This document shows, piece after piece, positions 17,558-27,179 of a DNA stretch of 50,633 nt. Origin of the DNA: an uncultured Prevotella sp. (GTDB lineage Bacteria > Bacteroidota > Bacteroidia > Bacteroidales > Bacteroidaceae). The stretch lies in the NCBI GenBank assembly GCA_900553465.1, contig USDT01000020.1, forward strand, positions 1 through 50,633. The letters are read 5' to 3'. Every line of letters starts with the position of its first letter. The first letter of the stretch is position 1. Both the position numbers and the translations under genes were made by a program. Below the pieces are notes generated by a model that saw only the letters and a list, made by a program, of their open reading frames with translations, was not told the DNA's origin and ran no database searches.

Positions 17558-17606
17558 AAATAAAACGGCATGTTGCACAAATGAATACAAATGTGCAACA
17601 TGCCGT
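17558..17606 (-). terminator. Terminator of the HD-phosphodiesterase gene
   Basis: A perfect 15-bp stem (17565-17579 with 17592-17606) has a 12-nt loop. On the minus strand it is followed by a T-rich run. Confidence 0.85.
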
Positions 17607-17635
17607 GTATCTATCTGCCGTTTCCGGCTAAGGTT

Positions 17636-19747
17636 TTAGTTGTGTCCCCACCTGTTCTTGCGCTTCGGACGGGCAGGTGCTTTTTCGTATTTCTTCAGTT
17701 CCGGATATGAAATACGTGTGTGGTATATGGCCTTGAGTCTTTCGATGAGCACGAGCTTGGCCTGTTCTATGTCGTGGAACGTGATGGGGCAGTCCTTGAA
17801 GAAACCGTCGGCCATCTGGCTGTCTATTATCTTGTTTACAAGCGACGATATGCTCTCTTCCGTATATGTAGGGAGCGAGCGTGAGGCCGCCTCTACACCG
17901 TCGGCCATCATAAGAATGGCCTGTTCGCGGGTGAAAGGATTCGGTCCCGGATAGGTGAACGGAGTCATGTCCACGTCTTCGTCGGGATGTTCGTTCTTGT
18001 ATTTTATGTAGAAGTATTTTGCCACTCCGCTGCCGTGGTGGGTCAGGATGAAGTCCTTGATTATTCCCGGAAGTCCAGCTTTCTCGGCCATCTTCACTCC
18101 TTCGGTGACGTGGCTTATCACGATGCGCGCGCTTTCCTTGTCGGATATGTTCTCGTGCGGATTCACTCCGGCTTGGTTTTCTGTGAAGAACACCGGATCA
18201 GACATCTTTCCTATGTCATGATAGAGCGCTCCCGTACGTACGAGCAGACTGTTTGCACCGATCTTGCTTGCTATTTCGGCAGCCAGATTACCCACTGTTA
18301 TGGAGTGCTGGAATGTGCCGGGAGCAGTCTCGCTGAGGTCGTGGGGCAGACCGCGGTTGGTGTTTGACAACTCGAAAAGCATGACGCTGGAGGTGAATCC
18401 GAAGGTCTTCTCGATGATGAACATCAGCGGATAGGCCAACAGCACAAGCACACCGTTCACGCAGAAGTGGTAGTACATGTCACTGTCCACCATAGGGAAG
18501 TCGGTGTCCTGCATCATCTGCATGGCGAAATATACGGCCGAGCTGCCGATGGTGACAAAAAGTGCCGTCTTGAAAACCTGCGAACGGTGGAGCAGTTCGC
18601 GCAGCGAGTAGATGGCTATGATGCCAGATACTATCTGGATGATGATGAATTCATACTGATATTTCACCGCCGTGGTGCAGATGAGAATCATTGTCACGTG
18701 GGTGATGAAGGCCGTGCGCGAATCCATGAACACCCGGACGAAGATGGGGACGATGGCGAACGGTATGATGTACACGCTCAGGAAGTTGTGGCGCATGAAG
18801 AACGACACGATGACGGGGAATATCGTTATCAGTGCGTAGAGCATGGCTATGCTGCGCGGTTTGTCGAAGTAGTCGCGGCGGAAAAGGCTGAGGTAGCAGG
18901 TGAACAGCATTATCATGATGGTCACGAATATCACCTGGCCTATGATGTTCGACGTTATCTGATTGGCCGATGCGCCGCGGCGCTGCATCTCCCGTTCGAA
19001 GGAGCTGAGCACACGGTAGGTATGTTCGTCCACGATGTCGCCACGGTCGATGATCTTCTGTCCGCTCATCACCATGCCGCTTGCCGGCGGTATGCTGCTG
19101 AGAAGGTCGCTGCGCTCGGTCTCGTTGCGCTCCTTGTCGTATATTAGGTTGGGTTCTATGTAATTGTTCAGGTCACATTTCTGCAAGACTTGTCTCTGCA
19201 GCTCCAGCCGTTTGTCCATGAACAGGTACTCGTATGCCGTCATTGTGGAGAAGACATAGGTGATACGGGTGCTCTGTGCGTTGTTGCCGTTCACTATTCT
19301 CACCATGTTTGCCGAGTCCTTGTATAACTCGTTATATTCCGGCGTGTCCATGATGCCCGACTGGTAGAGCCTGTGCAGTCTGTCGGCTATTATTTCCAGG
19401 TACTGGTCGGGCAGCCCTGGGATGCCGTCGTGAAAGTCGGTCCACAGTTTCTTTAGCTGTACCTGCTCCACGTCTTTGTCGTAATTGTAGTATGGCTGAT
19501 AGGTGGCGAGCACCGAATCTTCCTGTTGTTTAATGGTCTCGTCGGTCTTGTATATAGGAAAGTCGAATTTTGCTATGAACGAACTGTACATCCATGGTTT
19601 GCCGATGTCGTAGCGATAGTGCTTGCTTTCGGTTCTCGGCAGCGACCATACAATAATAAGGACGGTTACGGCAATGAGCGAGGAGCGAATCATTATGTTG
19701 CGAAGGAGTTGCCCCCTGTTTTTGTTCGGCATGTTCATAATCGGCAT
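17636..19747 (-). CDS. 7TM-HD cyclic-di-AMP phosphodiesterase, PgpH family
   Basis: 703 residues. A first membrane helix (about 19-36) is followed by an extracytoplasmic 7TMR-HDED domain (to about 270), then a block of seven helices (about 275-470) and a cytoplasmic HD domain. The HD site is plain in GALYHDIGKM (His-Asp near residue 507), with SHVTEGVKMA and LTHHG after it. PgpH enzymes hydrolyse c-di-AMP to pApA and so control turgor and cell-wall stress. A start at the internal Met6 is also possible. It ends in a clear terminator and diverges from gltX. Confidence 0.88.
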   Translation of the reverse strand: MPIMNMPNKNRGQLLRNIMIRSSLIAVTVLIIVWSLPRTESKHYRYDIGKPWMYSSFIAKFDFPIYKTDETIKQQEDSVLATYQPYYNYDKDVEQVQLKKLWTDFHDGIPGLPDQYLEIIADRLHRLYQSGIMDTPEYNELYKDSANMVRIVNGNNAQSTRITYVFSTMTAYEYLFMDKRLELQRQVLQKCDLNNYIEPNLIYDKERNETERSDLLSSIPPASGMVMSGQKIIDRGDIVDEHTYRVLSSFEREMQRRGASANQITSNIIGQVIFVTIMIMLFTCYLSLFRRDYFDKPRSIAMLYALITIFPVIVSFFMRHNFLSVYIIPFAIVPIFVRVFMDSRTAFITHVTMILICTTAVKYQYEFIIIQIVSGIIAIYSLRELLHRSQVFKTALFVTIGSSAVYFAMQMMQDTDFPMVDSDMYYHFCVNGVLVLLAYPLMFIIEKTFGFTSSVMLFELSNTNRGLPHDLSETAPGTFQHSITVGNLAAEIASKIGANSLLVRTGALYHDIGKMSDPVFFTENQAGVNPHENISDKESARIVISHVTEGVKMAEKAGLPGIIKDFILTHHGSGVAKYFYIKYKNEHPDEDVDMTPFTYPGPNPFTREQAILMMADGVEAASRSLPTYTEESISSLVNKIIDSQMADGFFKDCPITFHDIEQAKLVLIERLKAIYHTRISYPELKKYEKAPARPKRKNRWGHN

Positions 19748-19806
19748 ATTATTTTGTTTCCTTTGCGAAAGTAATAAAAAACTGTCAACATTTGAAAAAA
19801 ATGTAT

Positions 19807-19814
19807 TATTTTTG
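19807..19814 (+). promoter_or_regulatory. -7 promoter element of gltX
   Basis: TATTTTTG, with a predicted transcription start about 30 nt before ATG 19852. A TTTG at 19791 is too close (12 bp) to be a normal -33 box. Confidence 0.5.
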
Positions 19815-19851
19815 CAGGAAAATTATATATAAATAATTTATTTTGTATTCA

Positions 19852-21369
19852 ATGTCAGAGAATAAAGTCAGAGTGCGTTTTGCGCCCAGTCCTACGGGTC
19901 CGCTGCATATCGGCGGCGTGCGCACGGCACTGTTTAATTATCTCTTCGCACGTCAGCATGGCGGCGAATTTGTATTCAGAATAGAAGATACCGACTCTAA
20001 TCGTTTCGTGCCCGGGGCCGAGGAATATATCATTGAGTCGTTCAGGTGGCTTGGCATCAAGTTCGACGAAGGCGTGTCCTTCGGAGGCAATTACGGTCCT
20101 TACCGCCAGAGCGAGCGCAGGGATATCTACCGGAAGTATGTCGACATACTTCTTGAGAAGGGCATGGCATACATCGCTTTTGACACTCCGGAGGAACTGG
20201 AGAAGAAACGCGGCGAGATTGCAAACTTCCAGTATGATGCCCATACGCGTCTGCAGATGACCAACTCGCTCACGATGACCGCTGAGGAATGTCAGCAGCG
20301 CATTGCCGACGGACAGCAGTATGTGGTTCGTTTCAAGGTTGAGCCGGGCGTGGATGTGCATGTTGACGACATGATACGCGGCGAGGTGGTTATAAAGAGC
20401 GACATCATCGACGACAAAGTTCTTTATAAGAGTGCGGACGAACTTCCGACATATCACCTGGCAAACATCGTTGACGACCATCTGATGGAGATAAGCCACG
20501 TCATCCGTGGTGAGGAGTGGCTGCCCAGCGCACCGCTTCACGTGCTGCTCTACAAGGCTTTCGGCTGGGAGGACACTATGCCTAAGTTCGCCCATCTGCC
20601 GCTTCTGCTCAAGCCGGAGGGCAAGGGTAAACTGTCCAAACGCGACGGCGACCGTCTCGGTTTCCCTGTTTTCCCGCTGGAATGGCATGATCCAAAGACC
20701 GGCGACGTGTCTTCGGGCTATCGCGAGAGCGGTTATTTCCCTGAGGCTGTGGTTAACTTCCTTGCTCTGCTTGGATGGAATCCGGGTACCGAACAGGAAC
20801 TTTTCACACTCGATGAGCTCGTGGAACTGTTCGATATAACCAAATGTTCGAAGGCCGGAGCGCGCTTCGACTATCAGAAGGGAATATGGTTCAACCATGA
20901 ATATATATTGCGCAAGAGCAGTGAGGAGATTGCAAGACTCTTCGCACCTATCGTTGCCAATAACGGAATAGATGAACCGTTCGAGCGCGTGCTTAAGGTA
21001 GTGGAGATGATGAAAGACCGTGTCAGCTTCGTCAAGGAGCTCTGGCCGCTCTGCTCGTTCTTCTTCATCGCACCGACAGAATATGATGCCAAGACTGTGA
21101 AGAAGCGCTGGAAGGCTGATTCGGCCAAGGTTATGGGCGAACTGGCAGAGGTGCTGGAAGGCATTGATGACTTCTCTGTTGAAGGTCAGGAGCCGGTTGT
21201 CATGGCATGGGTTGAGTCGAAGGGCTACAAGCTTGGCGATGTAATGAACGCTTTCAGACTTACTCTCGTAGGTGAAGGCAAGGGTCCTGGCATGTTCGAC
21301 ATCTCTGCATTCCTCGGCAAGGAAGAGACTCTGCGCCGTATGCAGCGTGCCATCGAGGTGCTGAAATAA
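19852..21369 (+). CDS. gltX: Glutamate--tRNA ligase
   Basis: 505 residues from ATG 19852; an in-frame TTG at 19843 adds only three residues and is less likely. Class I synthetase signatures are the HIGG tetrapeptide at residues 19-22 in [20 protein letters not shown] and KLSKR at 260-264, the KMSKS equivalent. The rest matches bacterial GluRS, including [15 protein letters not shown] and [19 protein letters not shown]. It charges tRNA-Glu with glutamate. It is transcribed alone and ends at a strong terminator. Confidence 0.97.
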   Translation: MSENKVRVRFAPSPTGPLHIGGVRTALFNYLFARQHGGEFVFRIEDTDSNRFVPGAEEYIIESFRWLGIKFDEGVSFGGNYGPYRQSERRDIYRKYVDILLEKGMAYIAFDTPEELEKKRGEIANFQYDAHTRLQMTNSLTMTAEECQQRIADGQQYVVRFKVEPGVDVHVDDMIRGEVVIKSDIIDDKVLYKSADELPTYHLANIVDDHLMEISHVIRGEEWLPSAPLHVLLYKAFGWEDTMPKFAHLPLLLKPEGKGKLSKRDGDRLGFPVFPLEWHDPKTGDVSSGYRESGYFPEAVVNFLALLGWNPGTEQELFTLDELVELFDITKCSKAGARFDYQKGIWFNHEYILRKSSEEIARLFAPIVANNGIDEPFERVLKVVEMMKDRVSFVKELWPLCSFFFIAPTEYDAKTVKKRWKADSAKVMGELAEVLEGIDDFSVEGQEPVVMAWVESKGYKLGDVMNAFRLTLVGEGKGPGMFDISAFLGKEETLRRMQRAIEVLK

Positions 21370-21501
21370 GCGTTTCGGACTGACAGTGAAGTGCGTAATG
21401 CAGTGTAGAAAAGCCTGTTCCTTCCGATGGAATAGCGCTTTATGCCGGACAGAAAAGTGCATTGCACACGACGATAAGCAATAAACAGAATAATGATAAA
21501 A

Positions 21502-21552
21502 ACAGAAATGGAGAACGTCACGTGGCGTTCTCCATTTCTGTTTTCCTTTTTT
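21502..21552 (+). terminator. Terminator after gltX
   Basis: A perfect 16-bp stem (21502-21517 with 21526-21541) is followed by TTTCCTTTTTT. It may also end transcripts from the GH43 gene, which runs toward it. Confidence 0.9.
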
Positions 21553-21604
21553 ATAATGATAGATATTTCTTTTTCTCAGGACAGGACTGATGATGTCCTG
21601 TTGC

Positions 21605-22687
21605 TCACTCTACAACAACTTTGCGAGTCTTTCCGTTTTCGCGTACGATGTTCACGCCTTTCTGCGGTTCGGAAAGTTTCATTCCGCTGAGTGAGAAATA
21701 TTCTTTTGTTGTCTCGCCGGCACTGATGTTTCCGATGCCGTCAGTGACGTCGTCAGGTGTTATCGGTCTTATTATCGGATCATCCGTCATTTTGAGCACT
21801 CTGCGGCCCTCTCTTCCGGTGAACTCCATGGTGCCGATGTACATCAGACGGTCGTGCACCTGTGTGGTGGAATTGTGTGCGTGGAACGCTATACGCATTA
21901 TTCCGTTCTTGTCGGTGAATATTGTGTGATGGCCGGTTCCTACGAGATCTTCTATTTTGCAAAGTATCGGTGTTGTGTATTTACCCCATGTCGGATTGCT
22001 GAGTGAGGAAGTTGTGGCGCATCCTACAGCATAGCTCTGGCTGTTGTAATCGTTGGCCGAATAGGTGAGATAGTATTTGTTCTCGAACTTAACCATGTTG
22101 GGGCCTTCGCAGACACGGCCGAGCAGGTTTTCCCAAGGCAGTGAAACATTGATGCATTTCTTCAGTGTTCCGTCTATCGGAGTCATGTAATCGTCCTCCA
22201 GTTCGCACATCCAGATACAGTTTCCGTCGGTGAATCTCACGAAGAAAAGGTAAGCCTTGCCGTCGTCATCGAAGAAAACGTGCGAGTCGATGCACTTCTC
22301 CGAACCCAGAAGACTGTTCATCTGATAGGTGCCTTCCTGCTTGAACGGACCGAGCGGAGAGTCCGATGTGGCCACATACAGGTGTTCGTTGGCCGAATAA
22401 TACATGTAGTATTTGTTGTTCTTATAGTAAACTTCAGGGGCCCAGAACCACTGTGTCTCGGTGGTATTGGCTTTGTTCAGTGCAAGGCCTTTGTACTCCC
22501 AGACATACAGATCGTCCGAAGTCCACACCTCAATACCGTCGGCGCTGTGTGTGCCATAGGCATAATAAGTGTCTCCGTCGAGCAGAACGTAAGGGTCAGC
22601 CAGCGGCACTTTACTCTTGGCACCGTCAGCAAGAACGTGCACGGAAGATAATAATAATGTGATGATAGTGGTAAACAAGTACTTCAT
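21605..22687 (-). CDS. Glycoside hydrolase family 43 with short T9SS-like tail
   Basis: 360 residues with a signal peptide (MKYLFTTIITLLLSSVHVLA). It is a single five-bladed propeller with the full GH43 catalytic set: Asp31 in LADPYV (base), Asp134 in CIDSHVFF (pKa modulator) and Glu194 in CEGPNM (acid). Likely activity is alpha-L-arabinofuranosidase, beta-xylosidase or exo-galactanase; the subfamily cannot be read by eye. The last 35 residues (EYFSLSGMKLSEP, then KGVNIVRENGKTRKVVVE) look like a short type A T9SS sorting signal, suggesting export through the system at 3.7-9.6 kb. Confidence 0.87.
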   Translation of the reverse strand: MKYLFTTIITLLLSSVHVLADGAKSKVPLADPYVLLDGDTYYAYGTHSADGIEVWTSDDLYVWEYKGLALNKANTTETQWFWAPEVYYKNNKYYMYYSANEHLYVATSDSPLGPFKQEGTYQMNSLLGSEKCIDSHVFFDDDGKAYLFFVRFTDGNCIWMCELEDDYMTPIDGTLKKCINVSLPWENLLGRVCEGPNMVKFENKYYLTYSANDYNSQSYAVGCATTSSLSNPTWGKYTTPILCKIEDLVGTGHHTIFTDKNGIMRIAFHAHNSTTQVHDRLMYIGTMEFTGREGRRVLKMTDDPIIRPITPDDVTDGIGNISAGETTKEYFSLSGMKLSEPQKGVNIVRENGKTRKVVVE

Positions 22688-22715
22688 AAATTAGGTTTTT
22701 TGATTAGAATAAGCG

Positions 22716-22723
22716 CAAAAGTA
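22716..22723 (-). promoter_or_regulatory. -7 promoter element of the GH43 gene
   Basis: TACTTTTG on the minus strand fits TAnnTTTG and gives a leader of about 20 nt. Confidence 0.55.
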
Positions 22724-22783
22724 CGAAAAAAAAACCACAAATACTTGCGTATCGTGGCGTTTTTGCGTTTATGGCATGATGTT

Positions 22784-23539
22784 TTATTCAAGGCAGGCCT
22801 TTATTGTCTGACTCACGCGTGCGGCCGAGGTGATGTCTATGGAGGCCTCGTCGGCATCTTTGCTGCCCATATACACCTGTGTGTTGATGTATTCCATATT
22901 GCTCCTTATCTTTGTTCTGGCGGAGAAGTGGAACTCGTTCAGTCCCGTGAGAGAGCGCAGACGGCCGATGTTGTTCTCGTTCACACCGCATCCTGCAAGC
23001 AGTATTATGCGTCCGGCGGCCTGCTCGTTGAGTTGCTTGAGCAGTGGTGCGCCGCTCAGGGCGTCGGGTTGCTGACCAGAGGTAAGTATGCGGTCGAAGC
23101 CGAGAGATATGATGTCTTCAAGCGCTTTCTGCGGATTGCGGCACATGTCGAAGGCTCTGTGGAACGTCACGGACATGCCTTCGGCACACTGCATGAGCCT
23201 GCGGTTGGCGCCCATATCCACCTCACCGTCGTTTGTGAGGCATCCGAACACCACACCGTCAACACCAAGTTCCTTGCACATACTGATATCTGCAAACATG
23301 CGTTCCAACTGGAGCGGAGTGTAGAGAAAGTCGCCTCCGCGCGGTCGTATGATGACATGCAGGCGTGTGGATGTGAGCAGCCGTCGTGCGGTCTTTATCT
23401 CTCCGTACGACGGAGTGGTACCGCCTTCGGGTATGCCGGCGCACAGTTCCACGCGGTCGGCGCCGCCTTCCTGTGCTGCCAGACAGCTTTCCACGCTGTT
23501 GGCGCATACTTCAAATCTGAAATCCTGTCTTGTGTTCAT
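22784..23539 (-). CDS. cutC: CutC family protein
   Basis: 251 residues, the normal size of this TIM-barrel family. Family motifs are FEVCANSVESCLAAQEGGADRVELC at the start, EGGTTPSYG, VHVIIRPRGGDF (here LHVIIRPRGG), GCLTNDGEVD, TFHRAFDM and RILTSGQ. CutC was linked to copper homeostasis in E. coli, but its biochemical role is unsettled. It is the last gene of an apparent DUF3737-patB-cutC operon, 28 bp after patB. Confidence 0.92.
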   Translation of the reverse strand: MNTRQDFRFEVCANSVESCLAAQEGGADRVELCAGIPEGGTTPSYGEIKTARRLLTSTRLHVIIRPRGGDFLYTPLQLERMFADISMCKELGVDGVVFGCLTNDGEVDMGANRRLMQCAEGMSVTFHRAFDMCRNPQKALEDIISLGFDRILTSGQQPDALSGAPLLKQLNEQAAGRIILLAGCGVNENNIGRLRSLTGLNEFHFSARTKIRSNMEYINTQVYMGSKDADEASIDITSAARVSQTIKACLE

Positions 23540-23567
23540 GTTCGTTATTGTGTTAATGGTGAAAACG

Positions 23568-24734
23568 TCAGAGCTTTTCTATCACACGTGCCATGCGTTC
23601 CAGTCCTTCGATCATGCGGCTGCGCGGACATGCTATGTTTATTCTGAGGAAACCTTCGCCGGCAGTTTTGCCATACATTGTGCCGCTGTTCATCATCACA
23701 TGGCCTTCGGTTATGAGCTTCTGGTTGAGTTCGTCGGACGTCACTCCGGTGCTTCGTATGTCTGCCCATACCAGGTATGTGCCTTCAAGATGTGTCACTC
23801 CGATGTTGGGCATGCGTTCGCTGAAGAACCGACGCAGCTCCATGTAGTTGCCGTAAAGATACTCGTTGAGGCTGTCGAGCCATTCGCCGCCCTCATTGTA
23901 GGCTGCCTGAAGCGCTATTACGCCGAACGGATTGACGTCGCATATCTCGTTTATGTTGATGGCACGGTCTATCTTGCGGCGCACCTCTTCGTCGCACGAA
24001 ACAACATTGGCTATCTGCAGACCGGCAATGTTGAATGCCTTGGTGGGTGAGTTGAGTGTCACGGAGTTGTGCAGACACTCGTCGGATATTGACGCGAAGG
24101 GCGTGTACTTGTGGCCTTTCATTATAAGCTCACAGTGGATTTCGTCGCTTATCACCTTTACGCCGTGCTTCATGCATATGTCGTTGAGTCGTCTCAGGTC
24201 TTCCACTGGCCACACACGGCCGGCCGGGTTGTGCGGGTTGCAGAGCAGGAACACCTTTGTGCGTTCGTCGGCAGCCAGCTTCTCGAATCCGTCGAAGTCT
24301 ATGTGATAGGAGTTGTTCTCGTATATCAGCGGGTTCTCGGCAATGATGCACTCGTCGTTGCGTATGGAAGAGAAGAAGCAGTTGTATACAGGTGTCTGTA
24401 TGATGACCTTGTCTCCCGGTCTGGTGAGTGCCTTTATGGTAGCCGATATGGCCGGCACCACGCCTGTGGTGTAGATTATCCAGCTGCGGTCTATGTGCCA
24501 GTCGTGGCGGCGTTCGAACCATCCTGTGATGGCTTCGTAGTAGCTGTCGGGCACGATAGTGTAGCCGAAGACACCGTGCTCAAAGCGTTTTTTGAGGGCT
24601 TCGGCTATGCATGGAGCGGCTTTGAAGTCCATGTCGGCCACCCACATGGGCAGTACGTCTTCTTCCTTCGCCGTGTCCCATTTCACGCAGTTTGTTCCGC
24701 GGCGTTCTATAAGTTTGTCGAAATCGAATGTCAT
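23568..24734 (-). CDS. MalY/PatB-type PLP aminotransferase / C-S lyase
   Basis: 388 residues, fold type I PLP enzyme. The Schiff-base Lys232 lies in SPTKAFNIAGLQ, and NPHNPAGRVW and SDEIHCEL hold the cofactor-binding residues. The start WDTAKEEDVLPMWVADMDF and the SPTKAFN motif are typical of MalY/PatB, which cleave cystathionine or cysteine conjugates to a thiol, pyruvate and ammonia. Whether it acts as lyase or transaminase cannot be told from sequence. It lies between DUF3737 (53 bp upstream) and cutC. Confidence 0.9.
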   Translation of the reverse strand: MTFDFDKLIERRGTNCVKWDTAKEEDVLPMWVADMDFKAAPCIAEALKKRFEHGVFGYTIVPDSYYEAITGWFERRHDWHIDRSWIIYTTGVVPAISATIKALTRPGDKVIIQTPVYNCFFSSIRNDECIIAENPLIYENNSYHIDFDGFEKLAADERTKVFLLCNPHNPAGRVWPVEDLRRLNDICMKHGVKVISDEIHCELIMKGHKYTPFASISDECLHNSVTLNSPTKAFNIAGLQIANVVSCDEEVRRKIDRAININEICDVNPFGVIALQAAYNEGGEWLDSLNEYLYGNYMELRRFFSERMPNIGVTHLEGTYLVWADIRSTGVTSDELNQKLITEGHVMMNSGTMYGKTAGEGFLRINIACPRSRMIEGLERMARVIEKL

Positions 24735-24787
24735 AACTGTCTGATTGAATGTTTGTTTGTGATGTCAGAAACGCCGTTCGTCCGTCG

Positions 24788-25630
24788 TCATCTTGTACGG
24801 ATGACGCAGTCGGCCGGCTGGCGTATGTTGTCGTCGATGGTCACCGAGCCGATGCTGTCGGCAACGATGAGCCCTGATGTTGGGTTCTTTATGTTTTCGA
24901 TGTGGCCTTTGATGTCGGCGTGCACGGTGGAATATTCGAAGGCACGGTCGCATGCGGCGTCGAATGTGCAGTTCTCAAGCACCAGATTCTCCGCATAGCA
25001 TAGTGGTTGCTCGCCTGCTATGTGACAGTTTACGAGCCTGAGGTTCTTAGAGTGCCATCCCAGATACTCTCCGTCGAGCACAGAGTCGTACACCGTCACG
25101 TTCTCCGTTTCCCAGAACGAGTCCTTGGTTGTGATGCGTGCGTTGCGCACCTCTACGTTTTTCACATATTGGAACACATACTTCGAGTCGCTCTCCAGAC
25201 CGTCCACCACGATGTTGCGGCTGCCCATGAAGGGATAGGTGCCGTCGTGCAGTGTGACGTTCTTGATGTTCAGTCCGTCGATGTTCCAGAAAGTCTCGTC
25301 GGCATCGTTTATCTTCACGTTCTCGAGTGTGAGGTTCTTCATCTCGCGGAAGAACTTAGGGCCGTCTATTATGCAGTCCTTCATGGTCATGTTGTCCGAA
25401 TACCAGATGGCTGATCTCGATTCCGGCGCGAAGTAACAATCGGTTATCAGGCTTCCGTCCACGTGCCACCACGGGTACTTGCCATAGAACCGGCATTTGT
25501 CGGCCTCGATGTTGCTGCAGTGTTTTATTCCTGATTCGCCGTCGGTGATTGTCACGTTTTCCAGACGCACGTTGTGCACTTCGAACAACGGGCGTTCTCC
25601 TCCGAATGATCTGTCCTTTATAATTTCCAT
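24788..25630 (-). CDS. DUF3737 family right-handed beta-helix protein
   Basis: 280 residues, no signal peptide, so cytosolic. It starts MEIIKDRSFGGERPLFEVHNV, the DUF3737 signature, and consists of repeated turns of about 20 residues in the style NLTLENVKIND / GLNIKNVTLHDG / NLVLENCTFDA, the pattern of a parallel beta-helix. Conserved aromatic/His positions recur (WWHVDG, FWNIDG, LGWHSKN). Members have been annotated as putative hydrogenases without good evidence, and no function is assigned here. It is the first gene of the operon with patB and cutC. Confidence 0.85.
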   Translation of the reverse strand: MEIIKDRSFGGERPLFEVHNVRLENVTITDGESGIKHCSNIEADKCRFYGKYPWWHVDGSLITDCYFAPESRSAIWYSDNMTMKDCIIDGPKFFREMKNLTLENVKINDADETFWNIDGLNIKNVTLHDGTYPFMGSRNIVVDGLESDSKYVFQYVKNVEVRNARITTKDSFWETENVTVYDSVLDGEYLGWHSKNLRLVNCHIAGEQPLCYAENLVLENCTFDAACDRAFEYSTVHADIKGHIENIKNPTSGLIVADSIGSVTIDDNIRQPADCVIRTR

Positions 25631-25721
25631 GTTGTGTAGTTTGTTTTTGTGTCCTGTTCTGTATGCCGTATGTGGTCGGCCGGCCAGCAGGACGTGCCGT
25701 CAGTGCATGTCCTTACGGATG

Positions 25722-25729
25722 CAAAAGTA
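25722..25729 (-). promoter_or_regulatory. -7 promoter element of the DUF3737-patB-cutC operon
   Basis: TACTTTTG on the minus strand leaves a leader of about 85 nt before the DUF3737 start. Confidence 0.5.
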
Positions 25730-25826
25730 CGAAAAGACGCCGTAAGGGCGTGTATTCATATTACGGAAAAGGCAACCATGATTACTGATGTGTGTCGCGG
25801 CCATGTGTGGCCGCCTCTTTCCGAAA

Positions 25827-25868
25827 ACATAAAAAGGTGCGGACGCAATCGTGTTGTCCGCACCTTTT
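25827..25868 (-). terminator. Terminator after mdh
   Basis: A 13-bp stem (25832-25844 with 25856-25868, core GGTGCGGAC) lies just after the mdh stop. It reads out on the minus strand into T-rich sequence. Confidence 0.85.
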
Positions 25869-25892
25869 CATTTATATCAGTCTGTTTGTTTC

Positions 25893-26885
25893 TTAGAGGT
25901 TCGGGTTAACCTTGCTCCATTCAGAGATTGGCGGAACGATGTTCAGCGTAACAAGCTCGTCGCGCATCTTGCAGAGGTGCTCGTAGCTTGCGTCGAGTTT
26001 AGCGTTCTCCTCGGCTGTTCCCTGCGGTACTTCATAGTGAGCGCCGGTTGTGTCGAGTGTTGTGTTCATTGCCATCATGATGTGGTTGTACTTCTCGGTG
26101 TTAACGTATGTACCAACCGGGAAGCGGAACTTCTCACCGCCCATGACTGAACGTATCATCTCAACAGAGAGATAAGCCGGGCTCTGGAATGAAGAACGTC
26201 CGCGCAGTTCGATGATCTTTGCACCGCCCTGTGTAACGTCTTTCTTCATCTGCTCCCATTCTGCCTCCGGGAATTCGTCTGTACCGATGATGTCGGTCAG
26301 CTTTCTGTCGTCGATAGTTACGTGTGAACCGAATACAGCCATCTGCTCGCCGTGTCCGCCGTATGTAGCGCAACCTTTAACTTCGCTCTGCATTACGTTG
26401 AACTTCTTGGCCAGTGCGCTCTGCAGACGAGTTGAGTCGAGAGCTGCCAGAGTTGTAACCTGTGATGGTTTCAGACCGGAGTAGAGCAGAGTTACAAGAC
26501 CTGTGAGGTCAGCCGGGTTGAAGATAATAACAACGTGCTTAACGTCCGGGCAGTATTCCTTGATGTTCTTTCCGAGACCTTCTGCGATTTCGCAGTTGCC
26601 TTTGAGCAGGTCTTCGCGTGTCATACCAGCCTTACGTGGTGCACCGCCTGAAGAAATGATGTATTTTGCATTTGTGAATGCTTCCTTGGCATCTGTGGTT
26701 GCTGTGATCTTGACATCGCCGAAACCGCTCTGGCGCATTTCCTCAGCAACACCTTCCGGAGAGAAGACGTCGTAAAGACAAATATCACTTGTCAGACCCA
26801 TTGTCAATGCAGTCTGAACCATGTTTGAACCAATCATACCGGCTGCGCCGACGATTGTAAGTTTCTCATTAGTTAAAAATGCCAT
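25893..26885 (-). CDS. mdh: Malate dehydrogenase
   Basis: 330 residues of the LDH/MDH family. The NAD-binding motif GAAGMIG is at residues 13-19, with CLYDVF after it supplying the ribose-binding Asp. Catalytic elements are GGAPRKAGMTREDLLKGN (substrate-binding arginines) and the histidine in YGGHGEQMAVFGS. It interconverts oxaloacetate and malate with NAD(H). In Bacteroidales this step feeds the reductive branch to fumarate and succinate. Monocistronic between its own promoter and a strong terminator. Confidence 0.95.
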   Translation of the reverse strand: MAFLTNEKLTIVGAAGMIGSNMVQTALTMGLTSDICLYDVFSPEGVAEEMRQSGFGDVKITATTDAKEAFTNAKYIISSGGAPRKAGMTREDLLKGNCEIAEGLGKNIKEYCPDVKHVVIIFNPADLTGLVTLLYSGLKPSQVTTLAALDSTRLQSALAKKFNVMQSEVKGCATYGGHGEQMAVFGSHVTIDDRKLTDIIGTDEFPEAEWEQMKKDVTQGGAKIIELRGRSSFQSPAYLSVEMIRSVMGGEKFRFPVGTYVNTEKYNHIMMAMNTTLDTTGAHYEVPQGTAEENAKLDASYEHLCKMRDELVTLNIVPPISEWSKVNPNL

Positions 26886-26989
26886 AATAAAAATATTATT
26901 TATGTTTGTAAAGTTGTTGTTTACAGATGAGCCTTACCCTTTGTCATGCCTTATGAGGGCAAGTCCGGGGGCTCGGGTTTAACTACATG

Positions 26990-26997
26990 CAAAGATA
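26990..26997 (-). promoter_or_regulatory. -7 promoter element of mdh
   Basis: TATCTTTG on the minus strand, with a leader of about 98 nt. No clear -33 box. Confidence 0.55.
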
Positions 26998-27179
26998 ATA
27001 AATTTTGCACTATCTGCTGTATTTATTTTGTTTTTTAATTGTTGTTTATTCTTAAAAATAAGTGGTGCGTGTGTGCGTGCGTACGCGTAAGGGGTGACGT
27101 CCCAAGTTGACGGTGTGCGTGCCGGGCAGTGCGCTGCGGTTTGCATGGCGGCTGTTGATGCCTTGCCTGCCGCTGGAAG

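Noticed and set aside
19855..21462. 535-codon frame antisense to gltX
   Set aside because: Lies opposite a complete glutamyl-tRNA synthetase and encodes no recognisable protein.
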